DNA of 64,000 nt, from NCBI RefSeq assembly GCF_024199005.1, contig NZ_JANATA010000012.1, positions 1 to 64,000 of the forward strand. Direction: 5' to 3'. This document shows positions 49,501-58,647 of the stretch, in pieces (position 1 is the first letter of the stretch; each line of letters opens with the position of its first letter). Made by a program: the position numbers and the translations under genes. Below the pieces are notes generated by a model. It searched no databases. It saw nothing but the letters and a program-made list of their open reading frames with translations, and was not told the origin of the DNA. This DNA is from Opacimonas viscosa. Lineage in GTDB: Bacteria; Pseudomonadota; Gammaproteobacteria; Enterobacterales; Alteromonadaceae.

Positions 49501-49999
49501 GTTTTAGATTCAAGTTAGACAGTTGTAATTGCGACTTATCCAAGCGTGAAAAAATCAATGTACCAAGCTTTATCTCAGGAAGCTGAATCGGCAACGGCAG
49601 CGTTAACGATGATTGGGGCTTTTCTTGTGCAGTGCTGGCTTGAAGCCTTGTTGCTAAGACATTTATGGAGCCTATCTCAGTTTTACTTAGACAAATCCTC
49701 TTTTGCCATATACATGATAACTCCACGCCGAGTGCGATGTCTTGAACGGCTATATCGAGTATTTCTGTGGAAACACGCATAGAGGCTATCTCTAGCTCAG
49801 AAAATATCGTACCTGTGACATTCTTAATGTGTAAGCCTGGGATTTTATTGGCAGTACTGACGAGCCATTTTGTCCCTGCCTCGGAATTCAATAAACCCAC
49901 CATTATGGCTAGTAAGATCATTACTGTGCTAACCAACACCATGAGACTGAATCGTAGACGGCGCCAAATAGGAGTCTTGTGGATTGTTGGTGAACTCAT
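46514..49999 (-). CDS. tamB: Translocation and assembly module inner membrane protein TamB
   Basis: Very long periplasm-spanning AsmA-type protein that works with TamA in outer membrane biogenesis and lipid transport. The 1161 residues have one N-terminal membrane anchor (about 22-42), long beta-rich regions and a conserved C-terminal DUF490 region (GSYAAYGQDLLIRKGSLNFTGP, then the YEIKWGE ending). ATG 49999 overlaps the tamA stop as ATGA, so translation is coupled. Rather shorter than E. coli TamB (1259). Confidence 0.9.
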   Translation of the reverse strand: MSSPTIHKTPIWRRLRFSLMVLVSTVMILLAIMVGLLNSEAGTKWLVSTANKIPGLHIKNVTGTIFSELEIASMRVSTEILDIAVQDIALGVELSCIWQKRICLSKTEIGSINVLATRLQASTAQEKPQSSLTLPLPIQLPEIKLGTLIFSRLDKSQLQLSNLNLKPILISTSETTHLLHLSDIDLHLESLSILLPPSAKNASGAPTQNTVSNTYKSIDPPQDLTSSFDLSHYLQTVTGQIQNAQTHIYTHVDKLFNLQKAYSSTLQNIQLPELQIPINSVEVALLVDSINIMQHDQSPLLEHLTVKLDLILKQIKPGQTEILIPTFTGQHQDFAWTVNGSINDLYNHELTFDAQWFSPEVVSTKMVNPIEHVVWKSSGFILNPTINIATTGLINTNVKIAGDLRKAHVPLDMSINWAPFQYSYQNIQVALGAGFLRANSHENTFSAAFDIPLKTLVFTDTQSHDATPEIQLNDIFSRCAITLELTQMTSQDCSLNFASNPYNIQISGTPDTGIQVETALQIDDIAALTEWVFNGKKLSQHLTAHAVDVREDSALKLSTNTTIGKDKLQLTAMVTLDGVVAQGMAIDDFNTALEVSADVSSLRANLGQTQVQLALPKTHLHITLAPSLFSLDYAQGLLQTSALDISLASAAYSTSQNQASTTTHLIPLGTIQFAPLTLYSSEPTLMTQLSVDALNLQSMFDFVQRVVPSPILANLQTDSVMTLQLNASLLAKQALKVQLGANLSQSTWEYDNLGLTLSPAQLTGDMIWDISQPISTLTGSLQTEVSGDRLGKIALEIERTEQTKLYAELFSVNLGVFAPFVPQFKNLAGLASANLALVQNASDIDITGVVIIPELAINIEKLPESAKTPHPDIQFTTPLEHVFDTQNQDSERLNITTNVNVFVDPLKQNTVTLSALDFASALNGYVNVSGNIQSPLVMGEINIVDGSYAAYGQDLLIRKGSLNFTGPVNLPYVDIEAIRNPKNMADSTIAGLQITGNPNQLKASLFSEPMLENPNILSYLIRGKGLDASSDEDNSVLLTNALLGFGLGRSEDTVSKIGDAFGVDDLQFATQGSGEQTQIGVSGKLNDRLSIEYRVGVFSAITEFGLRYQWLPNLYLEATSGASNALDVFYEIKWGERAVSDESTTKKNNEASAQLPQTPVP

Positions 50000-51765
50000 A
50001 ATAATGGCCCCATCAGCAAATGAACGCGCCACGTATTTTCTAGGTCGCTATGTCCCCTAGACACATAAAAGCGGATTGGGCCAACCGGTGAACGCCAATG
50101 TGCACCGATGTTGGCACTATATGCTTGGATAGTGTCTAATGATGTACGTGCACGTAGGGCATCTACTCCAAATGCAATATGCCAGTCATCGTTAAGCGTT
50201 GTGAAAACTTCTTGTTGGGTACTTATTATCTGTTCTGCTCCGGTATCAACTCCTGTAGCATCCACTGGAGAAAGTGCCTGGAAAGCAAAGCCTCTAATAC
50301 TTTGATCTCCCCCACCGTAAAAGCGAATAGTTGAAGGGACAGTAAAAAAATCATCCGCTGCCACCATGCCAAAATCTACAATACTGAGCCAGCTAAAAGC
50401 AGGACGATTATCTGTCGCATCAAGAGGGACCAGCCATTTGCCTCTAGCAGAGAATTTATACAGTGTTTGATCACTTAACAAGCTATCTTGAGTTGTCGCG
50501 AATGTGATTGTTTTTCGTGTACCTTGGGTCGGGTAGAGTGGATTATCACTTTTTAACAAGGTCGTACTAGCTCCGAAAAATAGGAGTTCAGAATAGTTGC
50601 GTGATGCAGAGCCTTGGCGAAATTCAGCATATTCATAACGGGTAAATAAATTATGCTGCCATTCATTATCCCCCCAAGCAAAGTAGCGCTGTACCCCAAT
50701 CGACGAGGTCAAACTTTGCGTATCATTACGGTCAATGTTTTGCACACCCGCTTGCAGCCCTAAATAATCTTTGTTGGTATCAGCAAAAGGGATTTTATAA
50801 GTAAAGGTCGCTTGTTGTTCAGGTACAGATAACTGGGCATAAGCACGCAAACTATGGCCCGCATCATTTAATCTCGGACGAGTCCATGTGAGTGATGTGC
50901 GCAAACCATCGTCGGTTGATATTCCAGCCCCAAGATCAATCCAGTGCTTTTCTTTTTCGGTGACATTAACATGGATATCTACGGTATGATTTTGGGTATT
51001 TCGTGACGCAATATCAGGCCGAATCGAGACTTGCGAAAAATATTGGGTTTGTTGTAATGCTTTGGTCAGGGTGTTTAGTTGGCCAATACTGTATGCATCA
51101 CCCGGCGCAAACTTTATCAGATCAAAGATTAATTCTGGATTGATAGTGGTGTTGATTAATTTGATCTCTTGGATGTTATAGCGCTGTCCTAGTTTGATAT
51201 TGAACGTGACAGTTACCGCTCGTCCTCCGTCAATGACGGCAACAACCTGTTCATTTAGCTCAATATCAAAGTAACCACGAGCGATAGCCTGTGTGTAAAT
51301 ATTATCAATAAATCCTTGATATTCTGATTGCTGAAACGGCCGATTTAGCATCGCTTCAAATGCTTTTATCTGCGCTTGGAGCACGGGGTCGTCAGAAGTT
51401 ATCAAGCTGTCCGAAAAGGTCACTTTCTGCAGTAAAGCTGGTTCGATGTTAATGGCCTCAGCTTGCCAATTCTGGCAATTACTTGCATGTTCTAATTCGA
51501 GTTGTGTTATTTGGGTCGCAAATAAGCCATCACTATGAAATGCCTCAAGTATGATTTTACCCAGTACCCGTTGTTGCCTTTGGGCATTTAACGGCGTTAC
51601 AGCAGAGCAGTCAGGGTAGCCGGTATAGTTCGCTAATGAGAGTGCAATATTGGTTTGGACCGATTTCGGGATGAGCGCATCCTCAGGGAAAGATATGGTG
51701 GTTTTTGCCGTTGCTTGAAATGCAAAAATGCTGCCCAAGGTTAACAAGGCGTAAAAAATACGCAT
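49996..51765 (-). CDS. tamA: Outer membrane assembly factor TamA
   Basis: Omp85-family outer membrane barrel with three periplasmic POTRA domains. From ATG 51765 it has 589 residues with a signal peptide (RIFYALLTLGSIFAFQATA). POTRA regions cover about 25-260, then a 16-strand barrel with the family IRGF motif (GGGDQSIRGFAF) and a final PIRFYVSRGHSDLENTWRVHLLMGPLL strand ending. The ATG at 51828 would precede the signal with a poor N-terminus. Forms an operon with tamB. Confidence 0.92.
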   Translation of the reverse strand: MRIFYALLTLGSIFAFQATAKTTISFPEDALIPKSVQTNIALSLANYTGYPDCSAVTPLNAQRQQRVLGKIILEAFHSDGLFATQITQLELEHASNCQNWQAEAINIEPALLQKVTFSDSLITSDDPVLQAQIKAFEAMLNRPFQQSEYQGFIDNIYTQAIARGYFDIELNEQVVAVIDGGRAVTVTFNIKLGQRYNIQEIKLINTTINPELIFDLIKFAPGDAYSIGQLNTLTKALQQTQYFSQVSIRPDIASRNTQNHTVDIHVNVTEKEKHWIDLGAGISTDDGLRTSLTWTRPRLNDAGHSLRAYAQLSVPEQQATFTYKIPFADTNKDYLGLQAGVQNIDRNDTQSLTSSIGVQRYFAWGDNEWQHNLFTRYEYAEFRQGSASRNYSELLFFGASTTLLKSDNPLYPTQGTRKTITFATTQDSLLSDQTLYKFSARGKWLVPLDATDNRPAFSWLSIVDFGMVAADDFFTVPSTIRFYGGGDQSIRGFAFQALSPVDATGVDTGAEQIISTQQEVFTTLNDDWHIAFGVDALRARTSLDTIQAYSANIGAHWRSPVGPIRFYVSRGHSDLENTWRVHLLMGPLL

Positions 51766-51901
51766 GAGCGAATTGCTATGTTTTACTTTCGCAAAGCAGT
51801 CAGAGAAAAGCGCTACATAAGTGAGCATGAATAAAAACAGTTCCTTGTTTTATTGAATCAAGAATGACTCTCTAGATACGTTGTTACATTTTAGAGTGGT
51901 A

Positions 51902-53602
51902 CTACTTATAAAATACCATATCTCGCCACTCATGATCATCCTCTAGTTTATTTTGAAAGGGGTGTAATGTGAAAGAGACGATATTATTGCGTTCAGCTTT
52001 GAAATAAATAAATGCGTCTTGGGCAGCATTTTGGTTGTCCCAACGAATAATCCATGTGTGTTCTGCAAATGGCTCTAAGCGTCCTGTAAGTGAAGACATT
52101 TTTTCGGATGTGATCCGCAGCTGTCCTTGTTCATCCATATCAATTAATAGACCTGAAAACCATTGGTCAGCAAAGTAACCCGCATATGCTTCGGGTGAGA
52201 ATAGTGTCTTACCTGTTCCTTTTGGTTCAGGGTACGTTCTTTTTAGGTAGCGCTGTTCAGCTTCTTTTTGTGCTTTAACAAAAAAGGCTTCCCAGTTGCG
52301 AGTATCAATACTCTCCCCCTTATCATGTTTAGTAATATCCGCGTTAATAAATGCTTTGAGTATCGTTTGGACGATGGTGGAGCGCACACCATAATTTGAC
52401 CCATTATTTAACACGACAACACCGAGTTCTAATTCTGGGATCATCGCTGCATAAGCTTGAAATCCTGATAAAGTCCCAGTATGTGAGATGAGTGCATACC
52501 CGTCGATATCCTCAATACGCCAACCGATTCCGTAAAATTTCTGGGTCGTATTATTCATCAATCGACTGCGAGGATAAATAGGCATTTGGGTTTGTGGCTG
52601 CCACATTTTTTGTAATTGCGAGGGTGAAAATAAAGCTTCGCCACGCGCTGTTTTACCTTCATTTAACAGTGCTTTTAGCCACTGAGCCATGCCATTTGCG
52701 TTGCACACGACACCACCTGCCGCTGCCGAGACAATTTCTTTACCGGTAATAGCATTACGCGGAATAGGATAAATACCTCGGGTGTCATTGTGTCCGTGGG
52801 GCAACGCCACATTACGCAGTAAGCTCTGCGGCATCGCGCCAGCATAGCATTGGATGTTGAGTGGCTGAAATACCTGTTCATCGACAAATTGTGACCATGG
52901 TACACCTGTTATTTTTGCGACAATTTCTGCTGCTGTGATATACAACGCATTGGAATAGCTGTACGTCTTTTGATAAGAGAACTTTGGTGTTAGGTAACGG
53001 AGGTTGTGAATGATTTCTTGTCGAGAAAACCCAGTAGGCTCAGGCCACAGCATACTGTCACCGGCCCCAGAAACTAACCCAGAACGATGCGTGAGGAGAT
53101 CTAATATTGTGAAACTATTGGTGACTTTTTTATTGTAAAGTGTAAATTCAGGTAGGTATTCGATGACTTTGTCCTGCCAGTCAAGTTTACCCATATCCAC
53201 TAATTTAGCGACACTAGCCGCGGTAAATGCCTTGGATAACGAGGCTAAACGAAAGTAGGTATAGGGATTTACTGTTTCTGGCGCAGATTGCTGGCGTAAA
53301 CCATAGCCTCCTTGATGAATGATTTCACCTTGGTGGACGATAGCAACTGCTACTCCCGGTGTGACAAACGTTTTTAGAGCACTGTGGATCACGTTTTCTA
53401 ATGCCACACGGCTATAGGAAGGTATTAAGTCTTCTTCTGGGGGGTTATTGTTATTTTTTTGCTCGGTTGGAATGTATGGGTAAACATTCTTTGCTTCAGA
53501 ATTAGCAGGACGACTTTCACCTGCAAACACTGGCTGAGTCAATGCACAGTAACAGCAAATCAATCCGACAAATAGAAAAGTGGTAAGCTGAAATCGGAAC
53601 AA
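51902..53602 (-). CDS. Serine beta-lactamase/penicillin-binding-like hydrolase, class C family
   Basis: Exported serine hydrolase of the beta-lactamase fold. The 566 residues have a signal peptide (cleaved near FAG, residue 28), an active-site SLSK with Ser121 and Lys124, the YSN motif in TYSYSNALYI near 209, and HTG in LISHTGTLSGF as the third motif. A C-terminal domain of about 120 residues (from PEPKGTGKTLF) resembles the Pab87-like/DUF3471 lipocalin domain found in peptidase members. More likely a D-amino-acid peptidase or esterase than a resistance enzyme. Confidence 0.85.
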   Translation of the reverse strand: MFRFQLTTFLFVGLICCYCALTQPVFAGESRPANSEAKNVYPYIPTEQKNNNNPPEEDLIPSYSRVALENVIHSALKTFVTPGVAVAIVHQGEIIHQGGYGLRQQSAPETVNPYTYFRLASLSKAFTAASVAKLVDMGKLDWQDKVIEYLPEFTLYNKKVTNSFTILDLLTHRSGLVSGAGDSMLWPEPTGFSRQEIIHNLRYLTPKFSYQKTYSYSNALYITAAEIVAKITGVPWSQFVDEQVFQPLNIQCYAGAMPQSLLRNVALPHGHNDTRGIYPIPRNAITGKEIVSAAAGGVVCNANGMAQWLKALLNEGKTARGEALFSPSQLQKMWQPQTQMPIYPRSRLMNNTTQKFYGIGWRIEDIDGYALISHTGTLSGFQAYAAMIPELELGVVVLNNGSNYGVRSTIVQTILKAFINADITKHDKGESIDTRNWEAFFVKAQKEAEQRYLKRTYPEPKGTGKTLFSPEAYAGYFADQWFSGLLIDMDEQGQLRITSEKMSSLTGRLEPFAEHTWIIRWDNQNAAQDAFIYFKAERNNIVSFTLHPFQNKLEDDHEWRDMVFYK

Positions 53603-53701
53603 AAGAGACTCACAGAATAAAAGAAAGACTATTTAACATTACTTGATAGTCAATAAAGATCAAGTCCCAATATCAAGAACCGCTTTACTATCCTTAGTGC
53701 C

Positions 53702-54571
53702 TTATTCGTTGAAGCCAAGCCACCCTTTTTTACGCAATACAATAAGACCAAATGCACCTATATACATACCAACGCCATAAACAGCGCCAGCTATTGAGTA
53801 TTCAGGTTTAGCCAAAAATGTGACCGCGATAAGTATCGCTACTGTGGCATTTTGTGTGCCTACTTCAATCCCGATAGTTAATGCATCCTGGACATTTAAG
53901 CGACTGAGTTTGGCAAACATAATGCCTATAGCCGTAGCTATAATATTTAGGCTAAGCGTGACCATAAATATATTAGGGAAAGCTTCCCAGAGAATTTCCC
54001 GTTCTTTGTAAGCAATAATCGCAATCATAGAAAATAAGAAAAACGTCGACAAATGCTTAAAAAAACTCTCTGAACGAAGCGCAAAGTTTAGAGCGAATTT
54101 ACGCACTAACATCCCCACGCCGATTGGAATCAGTGTGATAACCAGAAGACTTAATGAGGTTTTAATGAGTGAGAATGTTTCATCCGGAGTAATAGCAAAA
54201 TAATCAATACTAAAACGGATCAGCCAGGGGGTGGTTATAATACAAATCACAGATGTCACTGCGGTGAGGGTGACCGATAAAGCAATATTCGCTCTGGCGA
54301 TATGACTTAGCAGGTTGGATGAAGTACCACCAGGACAAGCCGCTAAAATCATCAAACCAATCGCAATGTGTGGCTCCAAGGAAAAGGCCAGGGCCAAACC
54401 AAATGCAACCAAGGGTAAACCGATCAACTGACCTAGTAAGCCAACGGATACGGTTTTTGGTGTGATTAATAAGCGTTGAAAATCCGCTACCGTCAAGGTC
54501 ATGCCCATACCGAACATAATGAGCACGAGGCTTGCTGGTAATAAAATTTCAGTAAAAACTGATGCTTCCAT
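53702..54571 (-). CDS. Bile acid:sodium symporter (BASS/SBF) family transporter
   Basis: A 289-residue inner membrane carrier with about nine or ten helices. Family features are FGMGMTLTVADFQRLL near the start and the crossing-region motifs ILAACPGGTSSNLLSHIARANIALSVTLTA and EVGTQNATVAIL, which form the sodium and substrate site in BASS proteins. Natural bacterial substrates are organic acids such as pantoate, 2-oxoacids or bile-acid-like compounds. It is the last of four genes separated by 8-9 bases, implying that it imports (or exports) a compound handled by the enzymes upstream. Confidence 0.88.
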   Translation of the reverse strand: MEASVFTEILLPASLVLIMFGMGMTLTVADFQRLLITPKTVSVGLLGQLIGLPLVAFGLALAFSLEPHIAIGLMILAACPGGTSSNLLSHIARANIALSVTLTAVTSVICIITTPWLIRFSIDYFAITPDETFSLIKTSLSLLVITLIPIGVGMLVRKFALNFALRSESFFKHLSTFFLFSMIAIIAYKEREILWEAFPNIFMVTLSLNIIATAIGIMFAKLSRLNVQDALTIGIEVGTQNATVAILIAVTFLAKPEYSIAGAVYGVGMYIGAFGLIVLRKKGWLGFNE

Positions 54572-54580
54572 GTCTGGCTC

Positions 54581-55330
54581 CTAGCTCATTTTTTTGAGTA
54601 TAGATTTAGGAGCGATCCGCAAGAACCATTGTAAAAATGCCCATGGCCAAGTAGGCACATAAGAGTTTTCCCCTTCTTTTTCGATGGCTTTTACCATGGC
54701 TTTACAACCTGTTTCGGTATCCACAATAAAAGGGACTTTTTTCACTTTTTCATTGATTTCACTGCGAATGAAACCGGGATGTACGGTAGACACTTTGATT
54801 GGTGTGCCCAGCAGATCTATTCGCAAACCTTCAGACATTGAAGATAGCGCGGCTTTGGTGGCAGCATAGACGGTCATCGCTCGACGATAACTACTTACTG
54901 CACTGATAGATGATATAGTTACTAAGTGACCAGCATTTTTAGCTCGAAATATTTCCATAGCGGCTTCGCATTGCGCCAAAGCTGCTACGAAATTGGTCTC
55001 AGCAGTTTGTTTGTTGGCATAAAAATACCCAGTACCGATAGAGGCACCTTTGCCCATCCCTGCATTGACAATAATTCTATCCAGTCCACCCATTTCTGCA
55101 TCAAATTCTTTGAAAACAGAAAAGACAGCGTCATGGTCATTGACATCAAGTGCTTTAATTAACACTTTAATATTTGGATTAATCGCCAACAGTTCAGTTT
55201 GTAGTTCGGTAAGGCGTTCGACTCTTCTGGCACATAACGCGAGATTTCTCCCTAACTTTGCAAATTCAATAGCCATGCCTTTGCCCAAACCAGAACTGGC
55301 ACCAGTGATGAGTATATTTTGTCTTGTCAT
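54581..55330 (-). CDS. Short-chain dehydrogenase/reductase
   Basis: Rossmann-fold NAD(P)-dependent oxidoreductase, 249 residues. Cofactor loop TGASSGLG at 9-16, NAG motif in IIVNAGMGKG, catalytic Ser in TISSISAVSSYR and Tyr-Lys in YAATKAALS. Arg after the second strand (CARRVERL) suggests NADPH preference. The C-terminus (FLQWFLRIAPKSILKKM) may touch the membrane. Third gene of a four-gene unit, 8 bases after the kinase gene; a hydroxyacyl or ketoacyl substrate would fit. Confidence 0.88.
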   Translation of the reverse strand: MTRQNILITGASSGLGKGMAIEFAKLGRNLALCARRVERLTELQTELLAINPNIKVLIKALDVNDHDAVFSVFKEFDAEMGGLDRIIVNAGMGKGASIGTGYFYANKQTAETNFVAALAQCEAAMEIFRAKNAGHLVTISSISAVSSYRRAMTVYAATKAALSSMSEGLRIDLLGTPIKVSTVHPGFIRSEINEKVKKVPFIVDTETGCKAMVKAIEKEGENSYVPTWPWAFLQWFLRIAPKSILKKMS

Positions 55331-55338
55331 TATTCTTA

Positions 55339-56409
55339 TTATCCTGCTTGACGAATGATTTTACGGCATCTGTGGAGAAGGTATTGCGTAAAGAACCACA
55401 GGTGTTTGAATGCTGGATTACGAGTTTGTTTGTGATGATAGCGATAATAGATTTGTAATACAATTGCGGCTAGGCGAAACAAACCATAGACTTCATAAAA
55501 AGCAATATTGCTAACATCAGCTCCGGTTTTTTTAGCGTAATATTTGATGACTTCTTTACGTGTCAACATCCCCTCTAAATGAGTGGGCTGACGGCGTGTA
55601 CTGGTGGCAATAAAGTCATCATCGGCTTGGACCCAATAGGCTAGGGTATTGCCCAAATCCATTAGCGGATCCCCCAAGGTCGCTAATTCCCAGTCTAACA
55701 CCCCTATGATTTGGGTCGGATCAGAAGGATCTAAAACTAGATTATCAAAGCGGTAGTCGTTGTGAGTTAAACAGATGGTTTCCGTAGTTGGCATATTTGC
55801 GGTTAACCACTTCATGATACCGTTTGCACTTGGGACATTCCAGGTTTTGGCTTTGCTGTAGCGGTTACACCAACCTGAAATTTGCCTTTCTACATAACCA
55901 CTGCCCTTGGCCAATTTATCAAGCTCTGCAGCTTTATAATCCACTTGATGTAAGCTAACTAGCCCATCGATAGCGTTGGTGCAGAGGGTATTTACTTGGC
56001 GAGTGGAAAGTTGTAGCGTTTTGGGCATGTTTTTTCGTGGAATGATGCCCGAGAGTTTTTCCATGACATAAAACTCAGTACCCAAAACATCGTCATCTGC
56101 GCAGTGCCCCAACATTTTGGGCACCAAGGGATACACGTTTTTAATCGCGTTTTGTAGGCGATACTCACGCCCCATGTCATGGGCGCCTTTGGCTTTAGTA
56201 CCAGCAGGGGCCCTGCGTAGGATAACAGACTGCTTTGGATACTCTAAACAGTAGGTCCAGTTCGATGCCCCACCTGCGTATTGAGTGACGGATGGTGTTC
56301 CTGATAACCCGATATGTTTGGTCAACCATGGTGTCAGTGTAACTAACGGTAATTCTTCACCGGGACGCACATTGCGGGCTTTATCGAGTACCGAATTAGG
56401 CTGTGTCAT
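55339..56409 (-). CDS. APH-type phosphotransferase, ACAD10/11 kinase-like
   Basis: Protein-kinase-fold small-molecule kinase, 356 residues. The nucleotide lobe has VILRRAPAGTKAKGAHDMGREYR; the catalytic loop is LTHNDYRFDNLVLDP (Asp and Asn present), and the metal-binding motif is VLDWELATLGDPLMDLG. This is the acyl-CoA-linked APH group related to the kinase part of human ACAD10/11 and to LvaA of Pseudomonas, which phosphorylate 4-hydroxyacyl-CoA. Lying 8 bases after an acyl-CoA dehydrogenase gene supports that reading. It is not an aminoglycoside resistance gene. Confidence 0.85.
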   Translation of the reverse strand: MTQPNSVLDKARNVRPGEELPLVTLTPWLTKHIGLSGTPSVTQYAGGASNWTYCLEYPKQSVILRRAPAGTKAKGAHDMGREYRLQNAIKNVYPLVPKMLGHCADDDVLGTEFYVMEKLSGIIPRKNMPKTLQLSTRQVNTLCTNAIDGLVSLHQVDYKAAELDKLAKGSGYVERQISGWCNRYSKAKTWNVPSANGIMKWLTANMPTTETICLTHNDYRFDNLVLDPSDPTQIIGVLDWELATLGDPLMDLGNTLAYWVQADDDFIATSTRRQPTHLEGMLTRKEVIKYYAKKTGADVSNIAFYEVYGLFRLAAIVLQIYYRYHHKQTRNPAFKHLWFFTQYLLHRCRKIIRQAG

Positions 56410-56417
56410 GGCGTCCC

Positions 56418-57638
56418 TTATTTATATTTTTTTAGCTCTAAACGTGAAACCATTGCCATGTGCACTTCATCAGGGCCGTCGGCAAGTCGTAAGCTCCGAG
56501 CGCCGGCCATAAATCGCGCTAACGGAAAATCATGACACATACCACCACCGCCGTGAAGTTGTACACTCATATCAATAATTTCTTGGAGCATCTGTGGGAC
56601 GACAACTTTGATAGCACTGATATCTGTCATTGCATTCTTGACCCCTAAATGATCAATTTTCCAGGCAGCTTGTAGGGTTAATAATCGAGCTTGTTCAATT
56701 TTCATCCGAGCCATAGCGATGCGTTCTTTATTACCACCTAGCTCGGTAAGAGGCTTACCAAATGCCGTTCTCGACAATGCGCGTTTAATACCTAGTGCCA
56801 AAGCTTCCTCTGCCATACCAATAGAGCGCATACAATGATGAATTCGACCTGGACCGAGACGCCCTTGGGCAATAGCAAAACCTTTGCCCGGACCCATAAT
56901 CAGGTTTTCTTTGGGGACTCTGACATTATCTAAAACCATTTCACCATGCCCATAAGGAGCATCATAATCGCCATAAGCCGTTAACATACGTTTTATCGTT
57001 AACCCTTGACTATCCAACGGAACAATGACCATAGAGTGTTGCGCATGACGGTCGTTTTCAGGGTTAGATAGTCCCATAAAAATAATAACTTTTGCATTTG
57101 GGTGGCCTAGCCCTGTCGACCACCATTTGGTTCCATTGATAACAATGTCATCACCATCAAAATCAATCCGAGCTTGCATATTGGTGGCGTCACTTGAGGC
57201 AACATCGGGTTCGGTCATACCAAAAACAGAGCGGATTTCCCCCTTCAATAAAGGCATCAACCAAGTGGTTTTTTGCTCATCCGTACCAAAATGGTATAGC
57301 ACTTCCATATTGCCAGTATCTGGTGCATTGCAATTAAAAATCTCAGGAGCAAACAAATATCGGCCCATCTCTTCGGCAAGTGGTGCGTACTCCAAAGTCG
57401 TCAGCCCCTGACCGTATTCAGCATCTGGTAAGAATAAATTGGCTAAACCTTCTTGTCGGGCGAGTAGTTTGAGTTGTTCAATTTGTGGATGTAACCGCCA
57501 ATTTCGCCAATCACCATGGGCATTGTGGGTATGCATAAATTCATACACATCATCCGCGATAGGAGCGATATGTTCGTTGATAAACGCAGTTAAACGAGCA
57601 AGGTATTCTTGAGTTTTGGGTGCATGAGAGAAATCCAT
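56418..57638 (-). CDS. Acyl-CoA dehydrogenase, ACAD10/11-like
   Basis: FAD-dependent acyl-CoA dehydrogenase, 406 residues from ATG 57638 (GGAG upstream). Motifs include FGMTEPDVASSDATNMQ, INGTKWWSTGLGHPNAK, GPGRIHHCMRSIG and the C-terminal LHGGGGMCHDFPLARF. The GRIHHCMR and WWSTG patterns are typical of the ACAD10/11-type group, whose mammalian and bacterial members act on phosphorylated 4-hydroxyacyl-CoAs. First gene of the tight unit with kinase, SDR and BASS transporter. Confidence 0.9.
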   Translation of the reverse strand: MDFSHAPKTQEYLARLTAFINEHIAPIADDVYEFMHTHNAHGDWRNWRLHPQIEQLKLLARQEGLANLFLPDAEYGQGLTTLEYAPLAEEMGRYLFAPEIFNCNAPDTGNMEVLYHFGTDEQKTTWLMPLLKGEIRSVFGMTEPDVASSDATNMQARIDFDGDDIVINGTKWWSTGLGHPNAKVIIFMGLSNPENDRHAQHSMVIVPLDSQGLTIKRMLTAYGDYDAPYGHGEMVLDNVRVPKENLIMGPGKGFAIAQGRLGPGRIHHCMRSIGMAEEALALGIKRALSRTAFGKPLTELGGNKERIAMARMKIEQARLLTLQAAWKIDHLGVKNAMTDISAIKVVVPQMLQEIIDMSVQLHGGGGMCHDFPLARFMAGARSLRLADGPDEVHMAMVSRLELKKYK

Positions 57639-58056
57639 GGTTGTCTCCAACAAAGTATTATTTTTCTTTAATTCAAGAGTACTTTATTCGGTCTATAAAT
57701 CCAATTTAGTTTGATTAAGCAGAACTATTCAGCAAACAAATAAAGGAAACCCTCTGATAACAGGACGATATCAGAGGGTTAATGGGGGCGTAAACAAGAT
57801 TATTGTTTACAAAGCAAATAAGTAAGTAGGTATAATTTAACCGTTATGCTGGTAGAAATTAAGGACAAGAAAATTTCTACGAATATACCCTTGTTGGTAT
57901 TTTTACTAGAACGCAGTAATGAAAATACTCACCCAGATATAAAAAAAGATACACCACTCACTTATTTCACAAATAGAGTGTTGCAGTTGTCATGCCACTT
58001 ATTTTTGTCAGTAAAATCAATGGTATAAAAAGGCACTTTTTTTTACTGTAAAGAAC
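57639..58056. other. Intergenic region between the ACAD unit and tdk
   Basis: About 420 AT-rich bases. It should hold the promoter of the four-gene unit and carries the 12-bp hairpin at 57748-57780. A 60-codon rightward frame at 57846-58028 has no ribosome site or resemblance and is not called. Nothing else recognisable. Confidence 0.45.
57748..57780 (-). terminator. 12-bp hairpin, probable terminator after tdk
   Basis: AACCCTCTGATA (57748-57759) pairs perfectly with TATCAGAGGGTT (57769-57780) around a 9-base loop. Read leftward it is followed by TTTCCTTTATTTG. It is about 280 bases past the tdk stop and about 110 bases before the ACAD gene, so it could also act in that gene's leader. Confidence 0.5.
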
Positions 58057-58647
58057 TTAGACAGGTAGTTGACCCCAAACGAGGTTTTTGAAGTGTTTTC
58101 GGCACATTGATTCGTAGCGCTCATTACCGCCGACAACTACTTGGGCACCACTTTTACTTGCTTGTCCGTTTTCGTCTATACGTACTACGAAGTTCGCTTT
58201 TTTTCCGCAGTGACAAATTGTTTTGAGCTCGGTCAGTTTATCTGCCCAGGCCAGCAGATAATGGCTACCAGAAAATGTTTCGCCTAAAAAGTCGGTACGT
58301 AGGCCGTAAGCTAATACAGGGATATGCAAATCATCCACAATATGAATTAATTGCATGACTTGTTCTTTGGCAAGAAACTGTGCTTCGTCGATAAAGATAG
58401 CGTCGATGCTTTGCGTGGCGAGCTGTTGTTGGATGGTCTGATAAAGATTCGTGTCGTTGCCAAACATTAGCGCTGGCTTACTCAAGCCTATTCTCGAGGT
58501 GATTTTGCCCTCACCAAAACGGTCATCTAGCTGTGCTGTAAACAGTAATGCAGTCAATCCACGCTCTTCATAGTTGTATGCGGATTGTAATAATGCAGTT
58601 GATTTACCTGCGTTCATTGCTGAATAATAAAAGTAGAGTTGAGCCAT
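58057..58647 (-). CDS. tdk: Thymidine kinase, type II
   Basis: Salvage kinase phosphorylating deoxythymidine. The 196 residues have the P-loop SAMNAGKST at 9-17, the Walker B-like [10 protein letters not shown], the lasso-loop zinc ligands around [13 protein letters not shown] and CRKHFKNL, all typical of the tetrameric bacterial TK. Length matches the family (205 in E. coli). Single-gene unit. Confidence 0.95.
   Translation of the reverse strand: MAQLYFYYSAMNAGKSTALLQSAYNYEERGLTALLFTAQLDDRFGEGKITSRIGLSKPALMFGNDTNLYQTIQQQLATQSIDAIFIDEAQFLAKEQVMQLIHIVDDLHIPVLAYGLRTDFLGETFSGSHYLLAWADKLTELKTICHCGKKANFVVRIDENGQASKSGAQVVVGGNERYESMCRKHFKNLVWGQLPV

Noticed and set aside
51902-53602. Antibiotic-resistance beta-lactamase
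   Set aside because: The extra C-terminal domain and HTG third motif fit peptidase/esterase members of the fold better.
55339-56409. Aminoglycoside resistance kinase
   Set aside because: The APH fold is shared, but the operon with an acyl-CoA dehydrogenase points to the ACAD10/11-LvaA group.
57846-58028. 60-codon rightward frame
   Set aside because: No ribosome site and no resemblance; lies in an AT-rich intergenic region.
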